Shown: positions 1-8,000, numbered from the stretch's first letter. The stretch is 14,821 nucleotides of DNA from JAJZRV01 sp027442615 (GCA_027442615.1 DAIBBI010000045.1:1-14821); one strand, 5' to 3'. Program-made: numbers and translations. Notes: generated from the sequence alone by a model not told the origin.

Positions 1-41
1 TGGCGAAAGCCGTAGCAGTTCGAGTCTGCTCATCGGCACCA
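1..41 (+). tRNA. tRNA-Leu, 3' part (gene begins before the window)
   Basis: The 3' part of a long-variable-arm tRNA. Bases 2-11 form a GGC/GCC stem with a GAAA loop (variable arm). AGCAG (14-18) pairs with CTGCT (26-30) around the loop TTCGAGT (19-25), which is the T arm. CATCGGC (31-37) is the 3' acceptor strand, followed by discriminator A38 and an encoded CCA (39-41). The long variable arm together with this acceptor and arm sequence resembles bacterial tRNA-Leu, and from memory the GAG isoacceptor. The anticodon lies outside the window, so the isoacceptor is inference. A tRNA-Leu before nuoA is an arrangement I recall from betaproteobacteria. Serine and tyrosine tRNAs also have long variable arms, but the sequence fits leucine better. 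Confidence 0.88.
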
Positions 42-61
42 TACATATTTGCGAGAACGCA

Positions 62-418
62 ATGGTGCAAAATTATTTGCCGGTACTGCTCTTCATCCTC
101 GTGGGCTTGGCGGTGGGAGTCGTACCGCCGTTGCTGGGTAAGTTGCTGGCGCCCAGTCGTCCCAATCCCGAAAAAAATTCTCCCTATGAATGCGGCTTCG
201 AGGCCTTTGAAGATGCCCGCATGCGTTTTGATGTGCGCTACTACCTCGTCGCCATCCTGTTTATCCTCTTCGATCTCGAAATTGCTTTCCTCTTTCCCTG
301 GGCAGTGGTCCTGAAAGACATCGGCCTGCCCGGTTTTGTCGCCATGCTGGTGTTTCTGGCCATCCTGGTGGTGGGTTTCATTTATGAGTGGGTGAAAGGC
401 GCGCTGGAGTGGGAATGA
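62..418 (+). CDS. nuoA: NADH-quinone oxidoreductase subunit A (NuoA)
   Basis: Small membrane subunit of complex I (118 aa, normal for the family) that lies beside NuoH and helps form the entrance to the quinone site and the start of the proton path. Three membrane segments are visible, at about residues 6-28, 60-82 and 90-110. The family signature is clear: the ECGFE loop (43-47), which contacts the quinone region, and FDLE (70-73) with the conserved acidic pair D71 and E73 in the second helix. The start at 62 gives a complete N-terminal helix. There is no strong Shine-Dalgarno sequence; only a weak GAGAA lies about 6 nt upstream. It is the first gene of the operon, 20 nt after the tRNA CCA end and 33 nt before nuoB. 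Identity is certain; only how its own 5' end is made is open. Confidence 0.97.
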   Translation: MVQNYLPVLLFILVGLAVGVVPPLLGKLLAPSRPNPEKNSPYECGFEAFEDARMRFDVRYYLVAILFILFDLEIAFLFPWAVVLKDIGLPGFVAMLVFLAILVVGFIYEWVKGALEWE

Positions 419-440
419 CCCCAGCCCTGAAGTTCCGCTC

Positions 441-445
441 AGGAG
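441..445 (+). promoter_or_regulatory. Ribosome binding site of nuoB
   Basis: AGGAG lies 6 nt before the ATG at 452, in the widest gap of the operon (33 nt between nuoA and nuoB). It supports the chosen nuoB start. The gap itself contains no visible hairpin or promoter. Confidence 0.75.
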
Positions 446-451
446 ATTGTC

Positions 452-934
452 ATGGCACTTGAAGGTGTATTGAAGGAAGGGTTCGTCACTACGAGTCTCG
501 ACACCGTCATCAACTGGACCCGCACGGGCTCGCTCTGGCCCATGACGTTTGGCCTGGCGTGCTGTGCCGTGGAGATGATGCAGGCTGGCGCATCGCGCTA
601 TGATCTGGACCGCTTCGGCATCGTGTTTCGCCCCAGTCCGCGCCAGTCCGACCTCATGATCGTGGCTGGCACCCTGTGCAACAAGATGGCACCGGCCCTG
701 CGCAAGGTCTATGACCAGATGGCCGAACCGCGCTGGGTCCTGTCCATGGGCTCCTGTGCCAACGGTGGCGGTTACTATCATTACTCCTACTCGGTGGTGC
801 GCGGCTGTGATCGCGTGGTTCCGGTGGACGTGTACGTGCCCGGCTGTCCTCCCACTGCCGAAGCCCTGCTGTTTGGCATCATCCAGTTGCAGCAAAAAAT
901 CCGCCGTACCAACACCATTGCGCGCGTCGCCTGA
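452..934 (+). CDS. nuoB: NADH-quinone oxidoreductase subunit B (NuoB), cluster N2
   Basis: Peripheral-arm subunit that holds the 4Fe-4S cluster N2, the final electron donor to quinone. The protein is 160 aa, typical for proteobacteria. The N2 ligands are all present: the tandem pair C37-C38, then C102 (in MGSCANGGG) and C132 (in VPGCPP). The AGASRYD and FRPSPRQSD stretches (about 45-66) line the quinone pocket at the NuoD interface in solved structures. The fold is related to the small subunit of NiFe hydrogenases. An AGGAG 6 nt upstream fixes the start. The TGA stop overlaps the nuoC ATG by one base (TGATG), so translation of the two is probably coupled. No anomalies seen. Confidence 0.98.
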   Translation: MALEGVLKEGFVTTSLDTVINWTRTGSLWPMTFGLACCAVEMMQAGASRYDLDRFGIVFRPSPRQSDLMIVAGTLCNKMAPALRKVYDQMAEPRWVLSMGSCANGGGYYHYSYSVVRGCDRVVPVDVYVPGCPPTAEALLFGIIQLQQKIRRTNTIARVA

Positions 935-1542
935 TGACCATGTCCTCTTCTCTCGATACCCTATCCCAAACGCTGGCCGATGTTCTGGGAGGGGCGGTCA
1001 TCTCGCAGCAGCTCCGGCTCAATGAACTGACCATTACCGTACACGCCGACCAGTGGCTTTCCGTGGCCCAGCGCCTGCGCGATACCGACGGCCTCAAGTT
1101 CGAGCAGCTCACCGACCTGTGTGGCATGGATTACTCCACCTACCAAGGCTGGTCCGGGCGGCGGTTTTGCGCAGTCACCCATCTGCTCTCCGTGACCCAC
1201 AACCAACGCCTGCGCATCAAGGTCTTTGCCGAAAATGACCAGCATCCGCTGCTGGAATCGGTGGTGTCGGTCTGGCCGGTGGCCAACTGGTTTGAACGCG
1301 AGGCCTTCGACTTGTTCGGCATTGTCTTCAACGGCCATCCCGACTTGCGCCGCATCCTTACGGATTACGGCTTCGTGGGGCATCCTTTCCGCAAGGACTT
1401 CCCCATTTCCGGAAACGTCGAAATGCGCTACGACCCGGACCAGGGGCGCGTGGTGTACGAGCCCGTCTCCATCCTTCCGCGCGAAATCGTTCCGCGCACG
1501 ATCCGACCAGAAAATTACGGGGATACCGAACGCCATGGCTGA
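934..1542 (+). CDS. nuoC: NADH-quinone oxidoreductase subunit C (NuoC)
   Basis: Connecting-module subunit (202 aa, the family's 30-kDa type), with no redox cofactor; it packs against NuoD and NuoI. The family signature begins at EREAFDLFG (121-129), continues through GHPDLRRIL (134-142) and is followed by GHPFRKDFP (149-157). The C-terminal tail (EPVSILPREIVPR, 176-188) is also typical. It is a separate gene, unlike the fused NuoCD of E. coli. The ATG at 934 sits in a TGATG overlap with the nuoB stop and has no Shine-Dalgarno sequence, so it probably depends on ribosomes finishing nuoB. A second ATG at 940 is an equally possible start and would remove only two residues. Its 3' end overlaps nuoD by 8 nt. 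Confidence 0.96.
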   Translation: MTMSSSLDTLSQTLADVLGGAVISQQLRLNELTITVHADQWLSVAQRLRDTDGLKFEQLTDLCGMDYSTYQGWSGRRFCAVTHLLSVTHNQRLRIKVFAENDQHPLLESVVSVWPVANWFEREAFDLFGIVFNGHPDLRRILTDYGFVGHPFRKDFPISGNVEMRYDPDQGRVVYEPVSILPREIVPRTIRPENYGDTERHG

Positions 1543-2797
1543 AATTCGCAACTACACCATGAACTTCGGGCCGCAGCATCCGGCCGCCCACGGCGTACTG
1601 CGCCTGGTGCTGGAACTGGATGGCGAAGTCATCGAACGCGCTGACCCGCACATCGGCCTGTTGCATCGTGCCACGGAAAAACTGGCTGAAACACGCACCT
1701 ACCTGCAAACCGTGCCCTACATGGACCGTCTGGATTACGTGTCCATGATGTGCAACGAGCATGGTTATGTGATGGCACTGGAAAAGCTGTTGCAGCTTGA
1801 AGTGCCGTTGCGGGCCCAGTACATCCGCGTCATGTTCGACGAAATCACGCGCGTTCTCAACCACCTGTTGTGGCTGGGGGCCCATGCGCTGGACGTGGGG
1901 GCGATGACGGTATTTCTGTATGCCTTCCGCGAGCGCGAAGATCTCATGGACTGCTATGAGGCGGTTTCCGGCGCGCGCCTGCATGCCGCCTACTACCGTC
2001 CCGGCGGCGTTTACCGCGATCTTCCCGATCGCATGCCGCAGCATCTGGCCAGCAAGGTGCGCGGCGGCCGTTCGGAAGGCAAGGCCACTCGGCTCAACGA
2101 AAACCGCCAGGGTTCGCTGCTGGATTTCATAGAGGACTTCACCAACCGATTCCCCGGCTACGTGGACGATTACGAGACCCTTCTCACGGACAATCGCATC
2201 TGGAAGCAGCGCACCGTCGGGATTGGCGTCGTATCGCCCGAACGCGCGCTGGCACTGGGTTTTACCGGCCCCATGCTGCGCGGCTCAGGGGTGGAATGGG
2301 ACCTGCGCAAAAAGCAGCCCTATGAAGTGTATGCCAACGTGGACTTCGACATTCCGGTGGGGGTGAACGGCGATTGTTATGACCGTTATCTGGTGCGCAT
2401 TGAAGAGATGCGCCAATCCAATCGCATCATCAGGCAATGCGTGGATTGGCTGCGCCTCAACCCGGGGCAGGTGATCAGCGAGAACCATAAGGTGGCGCCT
2501 CCTGCGCGGGCCAAGATGAAGGAGAACATGGAAGAGCTGATTCATCATTTCAAGTTCTTCACCGAAGGATTTCACGTGCCGGCAGGCGAGGCCCTGGCCA
2601 GCATCGAAGCCCCCAAGGGCGAATTTTCGATTTACCTGGTATCCGACGGGGCCAACAAGCCCTACCGCCTCAAGATCCGCGCCCCCGGATTTGCCCATCT
2701 GGCCGGACTGGATGAAATGTCCCGTGGCCACATGATCGCCGATGTGGTCGCCATCATCGGAACCCAGGACATCGTGTTTGGAGAGGTGGATCGCTGA
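1535..2797 (+). CDS. nuoD: NADH-quinone oxidoreductase subunit D (NuoD), quinone site
   Basis: The 49-kDa-type subunit, which forms the quinone-reduction pocket with NuoB and is related to the large subunit of NiFe hydrogenases. The start at 1535 (MAEIRNYTMNFGPQHP) is chosen because homology begins there; the open frame extends back to 1226 only through nuoC. The result is 420 aa, close to the usual length of about 417. H19 in the GPQHPAAHG loop and Y68 in RLDY, 49 residues apart, match the His38/Tyr87 pair that binds the quinone head group in Thermus Nqo4. Other landmarks are RPGGVY (155-160), the LRGSGVEWDLRK block (248-259) and the C-terminal IGTQDIVFGEVDR. The hydrogenase NiFe cysteines are absent, as expected. 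It overlaps nuoC by 8 nt, and nuoE follows after 2 nt. Confidence 0.97.
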   Translation: MAEIRNYTMNFGPQHPAAHGVLRLVLELDGEVIERADPHIGLLHRATEKLAETRTYLQTVPYMDRLDYVSMMCNEHGYVMALEKLLQLEVPLRAQYIRVMFDEITRVLNHLLWLGAHALDVGAMTVFLYAFREREDLMDCYEAVSGARLHAAYYRPGGVYRDLPDRMPQHLASKVRGGRSEGKATRLNENRQGSLLDFIEDFTNRFPGYVDDYETLLTDNRIWKQRTVGIGVVSPERALALGFTGPMLRGSGVEWDLRKKQPYEVYANVDFDIPVGVNGDCYDRYLVRIEEMRQSNRIIRQCVDWLRLNPGQVISENHKVAPPARAKMKENMEELIHHFKFFTEGFHVPAGEALASIEAPKGEFSIYLVSDGANKPYRLKIRAPGFAHLAGLDEMSRGHMIADVVAIIGTQDIVFGEVDR

Positions 2798-2799
2798 TC

Positions 2800-3276
2800 A
2801 TGCTGAGCTCGCAATCAAAACAACTGATCGACCACGAAATCGCCAAGTATCCTGCGGACCAGAAACAGTCGGCCGTCATGTCCGCGCTGCGAATTGCCCA
2901 GGACGAGCATGGCTGGCTGTCGCGCGAGGTCATGGACAGCGTGGCGGAATACCTGGGCATGACGCCCATTGCCGTGTACGAAGTGGCGACCTTCTACGAG
3001 ATGTACAACTTGAAGCCCATGGGGCGGCACAAGATCACGGTCTGCACCAATCTGCCCTGTACCCTGTCTGGTGCCACCGAACTGTGCGACAACCTCAAGC
3101 GGCGTCTGGGCATTGGCTTCAATGAGGTCACCCCCGACGGCGAATTCAGCCTCAAGGAAGGCCAGTGCTTTGGTGCCTGCGGCGATGCGCCGGTGCTGCT
3201 GGTCAACAACCACGACATGCACTCCTTCATGGACGAAGAAAAAGTGGATGCCCTCCTCAAGGAGTTGAAGTCATGA
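2800..3276 (+). CDS. nuoE: NADH-quinone oxidoreductase subunit E (NuoE), 2Fe-2S cluster N1a
   Basis: The 24-kDa-type subunit of the NADH-oxidising module (158 aa), with a thioredoxin-like 2Fe-2S domain holding cluster N1a, which lies close to FMN and is thought to accept an electron off the main path. The four ligands are C82 and C87 (CTNLPC) and C123 and C127 (CFGAC), spaced C-x4-C and C-x3-C as expected. The N-terminal helical part (about 1-70) carries the family pattern ending in EVATFYEMY (61-69). The start at 2800 lies 2 nt after the nuoD stop, with purine-rich GGAGAGGTGGA upstream (2780-2790). The 3' end overlaps nuoF in an ATGA junction. Confidence 0.97.
   Translation: MLSSQSKQLIDHEIAKYPADQKQSAVMSALRIAQDEHGWLSREVMDSVAEYLGMTPIAVYEVATFYEMYNLKPMGRHKITVCTNLPCTLSGATELCDNLKRRLGIGFNEVTPDGEFSLKEGQCFGACGDAPVLLVNNHDMHSFMDEEKVDALLKELKS
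3259..3264 (+). promoter_or_regulatory. Ribosome binding site that decides the nuoF start
   Basis: AAGGAG inside the 3' end of nuoE, 8 nt before the ATG at 3273. The nuoF frame is open back to 3165, and this site together with homology selects 3273 as the real start. Confidence 0.75.
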
Positions 3277-4562
3277 CCCAGGTCATCACGGGCGGTCTTG
3301 ACGGCGAGCGCACCTGGCGTCTTGCCGATTACGTCAAGCGCGGCGGCTACGAGGCCCTGCGCAAGGTGCTCTCGGGCATGACGCCAGAACAGGTGGTGGA
3401 CGAGGTCAAAAAGTCCTCGCTGCGCGGCCGCGGGGGTGCGGGTTTTCCCAGCGGTCTCAAATGGACCTTCATGCCCAAGAACTACCAGGGCGACAAGTAC
3501 ATCGTTTGCAACTCGGACGAGGGCGAGCCAGGCACCTTCAAGGATCGCGACATCCTGCGCTACAACCCCCATGCCCTGATCGAGGGCATGATCATCGGGG
3601 CCTATGCCATGGGGGCCACGCGCGGCTATAACTACATTCACGGCGAAATCTGGACCACCTACCTGCGCTGCGAAGAAGCGTTGCAGGAAGCGCGCGCTGC
3701 GGGGTTCCTGGGAAAAAACATCCTGGGCTCGGATTTTTCCTTCGAACTCTTCAACCATCACGGTTATGGCGCCTATATCTGCGGCGAGGAGACGGCCCTG
3801 CTCGAATCGATCGAGGGCAAAAAGGGGCAGCCGCGCTACAAGCCGCCTTTCCCTGCCACCTATGGCCTGTATGGCAAGCCCACCACCATCAACAACACGG
3901 AGACCTTTGCCAGCGTGCCCTGGATCATCCGCAACGGTGGCGAGGCCTTCCTGGAACTGGGCAAACCCAACAACGGCGGCACCAAGATATTTTCGGTCTC
4001 GGGTCACGTCACCCGTCCGGGCAATTACGAAGTGCCGCTGGGCACCCCCTTTGCCCAATTGCTGGAAATGGCGGGCGGCATGCGCGGCGGGCGCAACATC
4101 AAGGCCGTGATCCCTGGCGGTTCGTCCATGCCGGTATTGCCTGGCGAGATCATGATGCAGATCGACATGGACTATGATTCCATCGCCAAGGCGGGCTCCA
4201 TGCTGGGATCGGGGGCGGTCATCGTGATGGATGAAACCGTGTGCATGGTGCGCGCGCTGGAGCGTTTGTCGTATTTCTATCACGAAGAATCCTGCGGACA
4301 ATGCACGCCCTGTCGCGAGGGCACCGGCTGGCTCTATCGCATCGTCCATCGCATCGAGCAAGGCATGGGGCGTGCGGAAGATCTTGATCTTCTGCTGTCC
4401 CTCAGTGACAACATCCAGGGCCGCACCATCTGCGCCCTGGGGGATGCCGCCGCAATGCCCGTGCGCAGTTTCGTCAATCATTTCCGTTCGGAGTTCGAGC
4501 ACCACATCACCCATAAGCGGTGTCTGGTGGGCGTGCCCCAACGTCAGGAAAAGGTAGCGTAA
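3273..4562 (+). CDS. nuoF: NADH-quinone oxidoreductase subunit F (NuoF), FMN and NADH binding
   Basis: The 51-kDa-type catalytic subunit (429 aa), which oxidises NADH on bound FMN and passes electrons to 4Fe-4S cluster N3. The FMN/NADH Rossmann-like region carries the glycine-rich GRGGAGFPSGLKW (52-64), then the CNSDEGEPGTFKDRD block (79-93) and YICGEETALLESIEG (168-182). The N3 ligands are C341, C344 and C347 (ESCGQCTPCREGTGW) with C387 (ICALGDAA). The order is the usual one: N-terminal FMN domain, ubiquitin-like SLBB domain (about 235-320), then the C-terminal cluster domain. The start at 3273 overlaps the nuoE stop in an ATGA junction and has an AAGGAG 8 nt upstream. The longer in-frame extension to 3165 is only nuoE sequence in another frame. 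nuoG follows after 3 nt. Confidence 0.98.
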   Translation: MTQVITGGLDGERTWRLADYVKRGGYEALRKVLSGMTPEQVVDEVKKSSLRGRGGAGFPSGLKWTFMPKNYQGDKYIVCNSDEGEPGTFKDRDILRYNPHALIEGMIIGAYAMGATRGYNYIHGEIWTTYLRCEEALQEARAAGFLGKNILGSDFSFELFNHHGYGAYICGEETALLESIEGKKGQPRYKPPFPATYGLYGKPTTINNTETFASVPWIIRNGGEAFLELGKPNNGGTKIFSVSGHVTRPGNYEVPLGTPFAQLLEMAGGMRGGRNIKAVIPGGSSMPVLPGEIMMQIDMDYDSIAKAGSMLGSGAVIVMDETVCMVRALERLSYFYHEESCGQCTPCREGTGWLYRIVHRIEQGMGRAEDLDLLLSLSDNIQGRTICALGDAAAMPVRSFVNHFRSEFEHHITHKRCLVGVPQRQEKVA

Positions 4563-4565
4563 GCA

Positions 4566-6947
4566 ATGGCACTGCTGAATATCGAAATTGACGGGCAACC
4601 CACCCAGGTGGAAAGCGGTCGCACCGTGATGGATGCGGCCAAAAAGCTGGGCATCAAGATTCCCCACTTTTGCTATCACCGCAAACTCTCCATCGCGGCC
4701 AACTGCCGCATGTGCCTCGTGCAGGTTGAAAAGGCGCCCAAGCCGTTGCCGGCCTGTGCCACGCCCGTCACGGAAGGCATGAAAGTCCAGACCCATTCCG
4801 AGTACGCCATCAAGGCCCAGAAGGCCGTGATGGAATTCCTGCTGATCAACCATCCGCTCGATTGTCCCATCTGCGATCAGGGCGGCGAGTGCAAGTTGCA
4901 GGACATCAGCGTGGGCTACGGTGGCGTGGCCTCGCGTTATCGCGAAGAAAAGCGCGTGGTCTCCAACAAGGATCTGGGTTCGCTCATTGCCACGGACATG
5001 ACGCGTTGCATCCTCTGCACGCGCTGCGTGCGCTATGGCCAGGAAATTGCCGGAATCATGGAGCTGGGCGTGGGTGGGCGGGGCGAGCATTCCGAAATCC
5101 TGGCATTCATGGATCTCACGGTGGATTCCGAAGTGTCCGGCAATGCCATCGATCTTTGTCCGGTGGGTGCGCTCACCAGCAAACCCTTCCGCTACACCGC
5201 GCGCTCCTGGGAGCTGACCCGCCATCCCTCGATCAGCCCGCATGATGGGCTTGGCACCAATGTGGTGGTACAGGTCAAACAGAACACCCAAGTGGCCCGG
5301 GTGCTTCCCGGGGCCAACGAGGACGTCAACGAATGCTGGCTTTCCGACCGCGACCGCTTTTCCTATGAGGCGTTGCACAGCGACGACCGCGTGACGCATC
5401 CCATGATCAGGCAGGATGGGAAGTGGGTGGAAACAGACTGGGCCGAAGCCCTGCAGGTGGTGGTGGACGCCTTCACCAAGGTGGGCGACGCGCATGGCAA
5501 GGAAGCCCTGGGCGCGCTGGTCAGCCCCCATCAAACCCTGGAAGAGCTCTACTTGGCCCAGAAGTTGATGCGCGAACTGGGCTCGCACAACATCGATCAC
5601 CGCACGCGTCAAACCGACTTTGTACTCGACGCCGTGCAGCGCGGCACCTCCTGGCTGGGCATGCCGGTGGCCCGTTGCAGCGAACTCAAGTCCTGCCTCA
5701 TCGTGGGTAGCGCACTACGCCAGGAGCAGCCCTTGCTGGCCGTGCGCCTGCGCCGCGCCGCCACCCTGGGCGCCCAGATTCACCTCATCAACCCTTTCGT
5801 GGACGATCTCGCCATGCCGGTGGCCCAGCAATTGACGGGCACGCCCAGCGAGATGCCGGGGCTGCTGGCCCAGGTATTGCAAGCGGTGGCCGCACGACAG
5901 GGTCAGACCGTCGTTGCTGCATTGCAGACCATGGTGGGCGGCGCGCCTGGCACCACGGCCGAACGCATTGCCGAGAGCCTCATGCGCGATCCCGCGCGAG
6001 CCATCTTCCTGGGTCACCTCGCACAGCACCACCCTGCCTACGGCACGCTCTACGCACTGGCTGCCGAGCTGGCGCGTCTGCTGGATTGTCCCTTTGGTGT
6101 ACTGGGCGAGGCTGCCAACAGCGTGGGTGCAACCCTCGCCGGCGCCGTGCCGCATCGCGGCGCCCTGGGCACGCACTCGGCCAGCGGACTGGATGCCCAG
6201 GCTATGTTGCGTAACCCGCGCAAGGCCTATCTCGTCATGGGGCTGGAACCCGAACTGGACTGCGCCGATCCGGCTCAGGCCATGGCCGCCCTCAAGGCCG
6301 CCGATTTCGTTGTGGCCCTCTCGGCATTCAAGGGTCGGGCTCCCGAATGGGCCACGGTGATCCTGCCCATCGCCCCCTTTACCGAAACCGCCGGCACCTT
6401 TGTCAGCATGGAAGGGCGGGTTCAATCCTTCAACGGCGCGGTGGCCCCGAAGGGCCAGGCGCGTCCGGCCTGGAAGGTGCTGCGCGTGCTGGGCAACCTG
6501 TTTGAACGCTCCGGCTTTGACTTCGAGTCAGTGGAGGATGTGCGCACCGAAATTTCTCCTGACCTCGTTCTCGTGGCCAGCCAGTCCTGCGACAACGGCT
6601 TGTCCGGCATGCCCCAACTCAAGGTGCGGGCATCGCTGGGCACCGTCGAGCGCATTGGCGAGGTGCCCCTGTACCACGCCGACCCTCTGGTGCGACGCTC
6701 ACCCTCATTACAGGCCACACGCCTGGCGCACACCGTGCAGGTGACGGTGAGTCCGCAGCTGGGGGCGCGTTTGGGCCTTGCTGCGGGGCAGCAGGTGAGA
6801 GTGCGTCAGGGCGAGGGCGTGGCCGAGCTGCCGCTGGCCTTTGACGCGGGCATACCCGAAGGATGTGCGCGCATTCCCGCCGCACATCCCGCAACTGCAG
6901 GTTTGGGCGACGCATTGGGGATGGTATCCCTGGAGGCTTGCGCATGA
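4566..6947 (+). CDS. nuoG: NADH-quinone oxidoreductase subunit G (NuoG)
   Basis: The 75-kDa-type iron-sulfur subunit (793 aa). The N-terminal ferredoxin domain holds 2Fe-2S N1b (C36, C47, C50, C64). Next come 4Fe-4S N5 with its unusual histidine ligand (H96, C100, C103, C109) and N4 (C148, C151, C154, C198). The rest, from about residue 215, is a molybdopterin-oxidoreductase-like domain, which in this family carries no molybdenum cofactor. The N7 cluster ligands of E. coli and Thermus are missing: no C-x2-C-x3-C follows N4, and S260 in WLSDRDRF stands where those proteins have a fourth cysteine. The last ~100 residues resemble the C-terminal dinucleotide-binding-like fold of that superfamily. 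The stop overlaps the nuoH start (ATGATG). Confidence 0.97.
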   Translation: MALLNIEIDGQPTQVESGRTVMDAAKKLGIKIPHFCYHRKLSIAANCRMCLVQVEKAPKPLPACATPVTEGMKVQTHSEYAIKAQKAVMEFLLINHPLDCPICDQGGECKLQDISVGYGGVASRYREEKRVVSNKDLGSLIATDMTRCILCTRCVRYGQEIAGIMELGVGGRGEHSEILAFMDLTVDSEVSGNAIDLCPVGALTSKPFRYTARSWELTRHPSISPHDGLGTNVVVQVKQNTQVARVLPGANEDVNECWLSDRDRFSYEALHSDDRVTHPMIRQDGKWVETDWAEALQVVVDAFTKVGDAHGKEALGALVSPHQTLEELYLAQKLMRELGSHNIDHRTRQTDFVLDAVQRGTSWLGMPVARCSELKSCLIVGSALRQEQPLLAVRLRRAATLGAQIHLINPFVDDLAMPVAQQLTGTPSEMPGLLAQVLQAVAARQGQTVVAALQTMVGGAPGTTAERIAESLMRDPARAIFLGHLAQHHPAYGTLYALAAELARLLDCPFGVLGEAANSVGATLAGAVPHRGALGTHSASGLDAQAMLRNPRKAYLVMGLEPELDCADPAQAMAALKAADFVVALSAFKGRAPEWATVILPIAPFTETAGTFVSMEGRVQSFNGAVAPKGQARPAWKVLRVLGNLFERSGFDFESVEDVRTEISPDLVLVASQSCDNGLSGMPQLKVRASLGTVERIGEVPLYHADPLVRRSPSLQATRLAHTVQVTVSPQLGARLGLAAGQQVRVRQGEGVAELPLAFDAGIPEGCARIPAAHPATAGLGDALGMVSLEACA
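6932..6936 (+). promoter_or_regulatory. Ribosome binding site that decides the nuoH start
   Basis: GGAGG inside the last codons of nuoG, 7 nt before the ATG at 6944 and 10 nt before the second ATG at 6947. The nuoH frame is open back to an ATG at 6863, and this site argues for the start at 6944. Confidence 0.75.
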
Positions 6948-7993
6948 TGGTTCCACAGGAAATACAGCAATTTTTCGGGCCGCTCTGGCCCGCGGTGTGG
7001 GCGCTCGTCAGAATCGTGGTGATCGTGTTGCCGCTGATGGGTGCGGTGGCGTACCTCACGCTGGTGGAGCGCAAGGTGATAGGCTACATGCAAATCCGCA
7101 TCGGCCCCAACCGCGTGGGTCCCTTCGGGTTGCTGCAGCCCATCGCGGATGCCATCAAGCTGCTCATGAAGGAAATCCTGGTGCCCAGCGGCGCCAACAA
7201 GTTCCTCTTCGTGCTGGGTCCGGTACTGGCCATCATGCCGGCCCTGGCGGCCTGGGCCGTGGTGCCCTTCACGCCCGATCTCATCCTCACCAACGTGGAC
7301 GCCAGCCTGCTCTACATCATGGCCATTACCTCCATGGGTGTCTATGGCGTGGTGATCGCAGGGTGGGCCTCCAACTCCAAGTACGCCTTCCTGGGCGCAT
7401 TGCGTTCCGCAGCCCAGATCGTCTCCTATGAAATCGCCATGGGTTTTGCCCTGGTGACGGTGTTGATGATGTCGCACAGCCTCAATCTGGTGGAGATCGT
7501 CAAGGCGCAGCAAGGGCCCCTGGGCCTGCTGCAGTGGAACTGGATTCCACTGCTGCCCATGTTTGTGGTGTACGTCATTTCGGGCACGGCCGAAACCAAT
7601 CGGGCACCCTTCGACGTGGCGGAAGGCGAGTCGGAAATCGTGGCCGGGTTTCATGTGGAATATTCCGGCATGACCTTCGCCATTTTCTTCCTGGCCGAAT
7701 ACGCCAACATGATCCTGATTTCGGCACTCACCGCCATCATGTTCATGGGGGGCTGGCTGTCGCCGTTGCCATTCCTGCCCGACAGCATTCTGTGGCTGTT
7801 TGCCAAGATGAGCTTCGTGCTGTTCCTGTTTTTGTGGTTCAGAGCCACTTTCCCGCGGTACCGCTATGACCAGATCATGCGACTGGGCTGGAAGGTGTTC
7901 ATTCCCGTGACGCTGGTGTGGCTGGTGTTGGTGGGCGCGCTGATGCAAGAGCCGCTGCGCGGTCTGCCCATACTCAACATCTGGTTTCACTGA
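6944..7993 (+). CDS. nuoH: NADH-quinone oxidoreductase subunit H (NuoH)
   Basis: Membrane 'heel' subunit (349 aa, about eight helices) that links the quinone cavity to the proton-pumping arm. The family signatures are intact: VERKVIGYMQIRIGPNRVGP (41-60), the GWASNSKYAFLGALRSAAQ loop (140-158) with the YEIAMG that follows (162-167), and the acidic loop ETNRAPFDVAEGESEIVAGF (217-236), which closes over the quinone tunnel. The first helix lies at about 15-40 and the last at about 317-336. The start at 6944 overlaps the nuoG TGA by 4 nt and has GGAGG 7 nt upstream; the second ATG at 6947 is possible. The longer frame from 6863 would add a charged, non-homologous extension and is rejected. nuoI follows after 14 nt. 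Confidence 0.97.
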   Translation: MMVPQEIQQFFGPLWPAVWALVRIVVIVLPLMGAVAYLTLVERKVIGYMQIRIGPNRVGPFGLLQPIADAIKLLMKEILVPSGANKFLFVLGPVLAIMPALAAWAVVPFTPDLILTNVDASLLYIMAITSMGVYGVVIAGWASNSKYAFLGALRSAAQIVSYEIAMGFALVTVLMMSHSLNLVEIVKAQQGPLGLLQWNWIPLLPMFVVYVISGTAETNRAPFDVAEGESEIVAGFHVEYSGMTFAIFFLAEYANMILISALTAIMFMGGWLSPLPFLPDSILWLFAKMSFVLFLFLWFRATFPRYRYDQIMRLGWKVFIPVTLVWLVLVGALMQEPLRGLPILNIWFH

Positions 7994-7995
7994 CC

Positions 7996-8000
7996 GAGGG
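7996..8000 (+). promoter_or_regulatory. Ribosome binding site that decides the nuoI start
   Basis: GAGGG in the 14-nt gap between nuoH and nuoI, 7 nt before the ATG at 8008. The open frame runs back to 7918 inside nuoH; this site and the family N-terminus select 8008. Confidence 0.75.

Noticed and set aside
19..50. A possible promoter with a -10-like CATATT at 44-49.
   Set aside because: The matching -35 region would be inside the tRNA T arm (around TTCGAG at 19-24), which is a poor match and is fixed by tRNA structure. The resulting leader would be only about 5 nt. Too weak to call.
1226..1534. A 103-codon upstream extension of NuoD, giving a 523-residue protein.
   Set aside because: It overlaps nuoC in another frame, has no family similarity, and NuoD homology starts exactly at the ATG at 1535. 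It is not a NuoCD fusion, because NuoC is encoded in a different frame.
2994..5612. An 872-codon antisense open frame opposite nuoE, nuoF and nuoG.
   Set aside because: It is in exact register with nuoF and nuoG codons, so it is open only because TTA, CTA and TCA are avoided. Its translation is rich in His, Gly, Gln and Ala without any domain I recognise, and the sense strand has certain genes.
6863..6943. A 27-codon upstream extension of NuoH.
   Set aside because: It lies inside nuoG, is arginine-rich and non-homologous, and GGAGG at 6932-6936 supports the start at 6944.
6806..7990. A 394-codon antisense open frame opposite nuoH.
   Set aside because: Again in exact register with the sense gene; nuoH is certain and explains the region.
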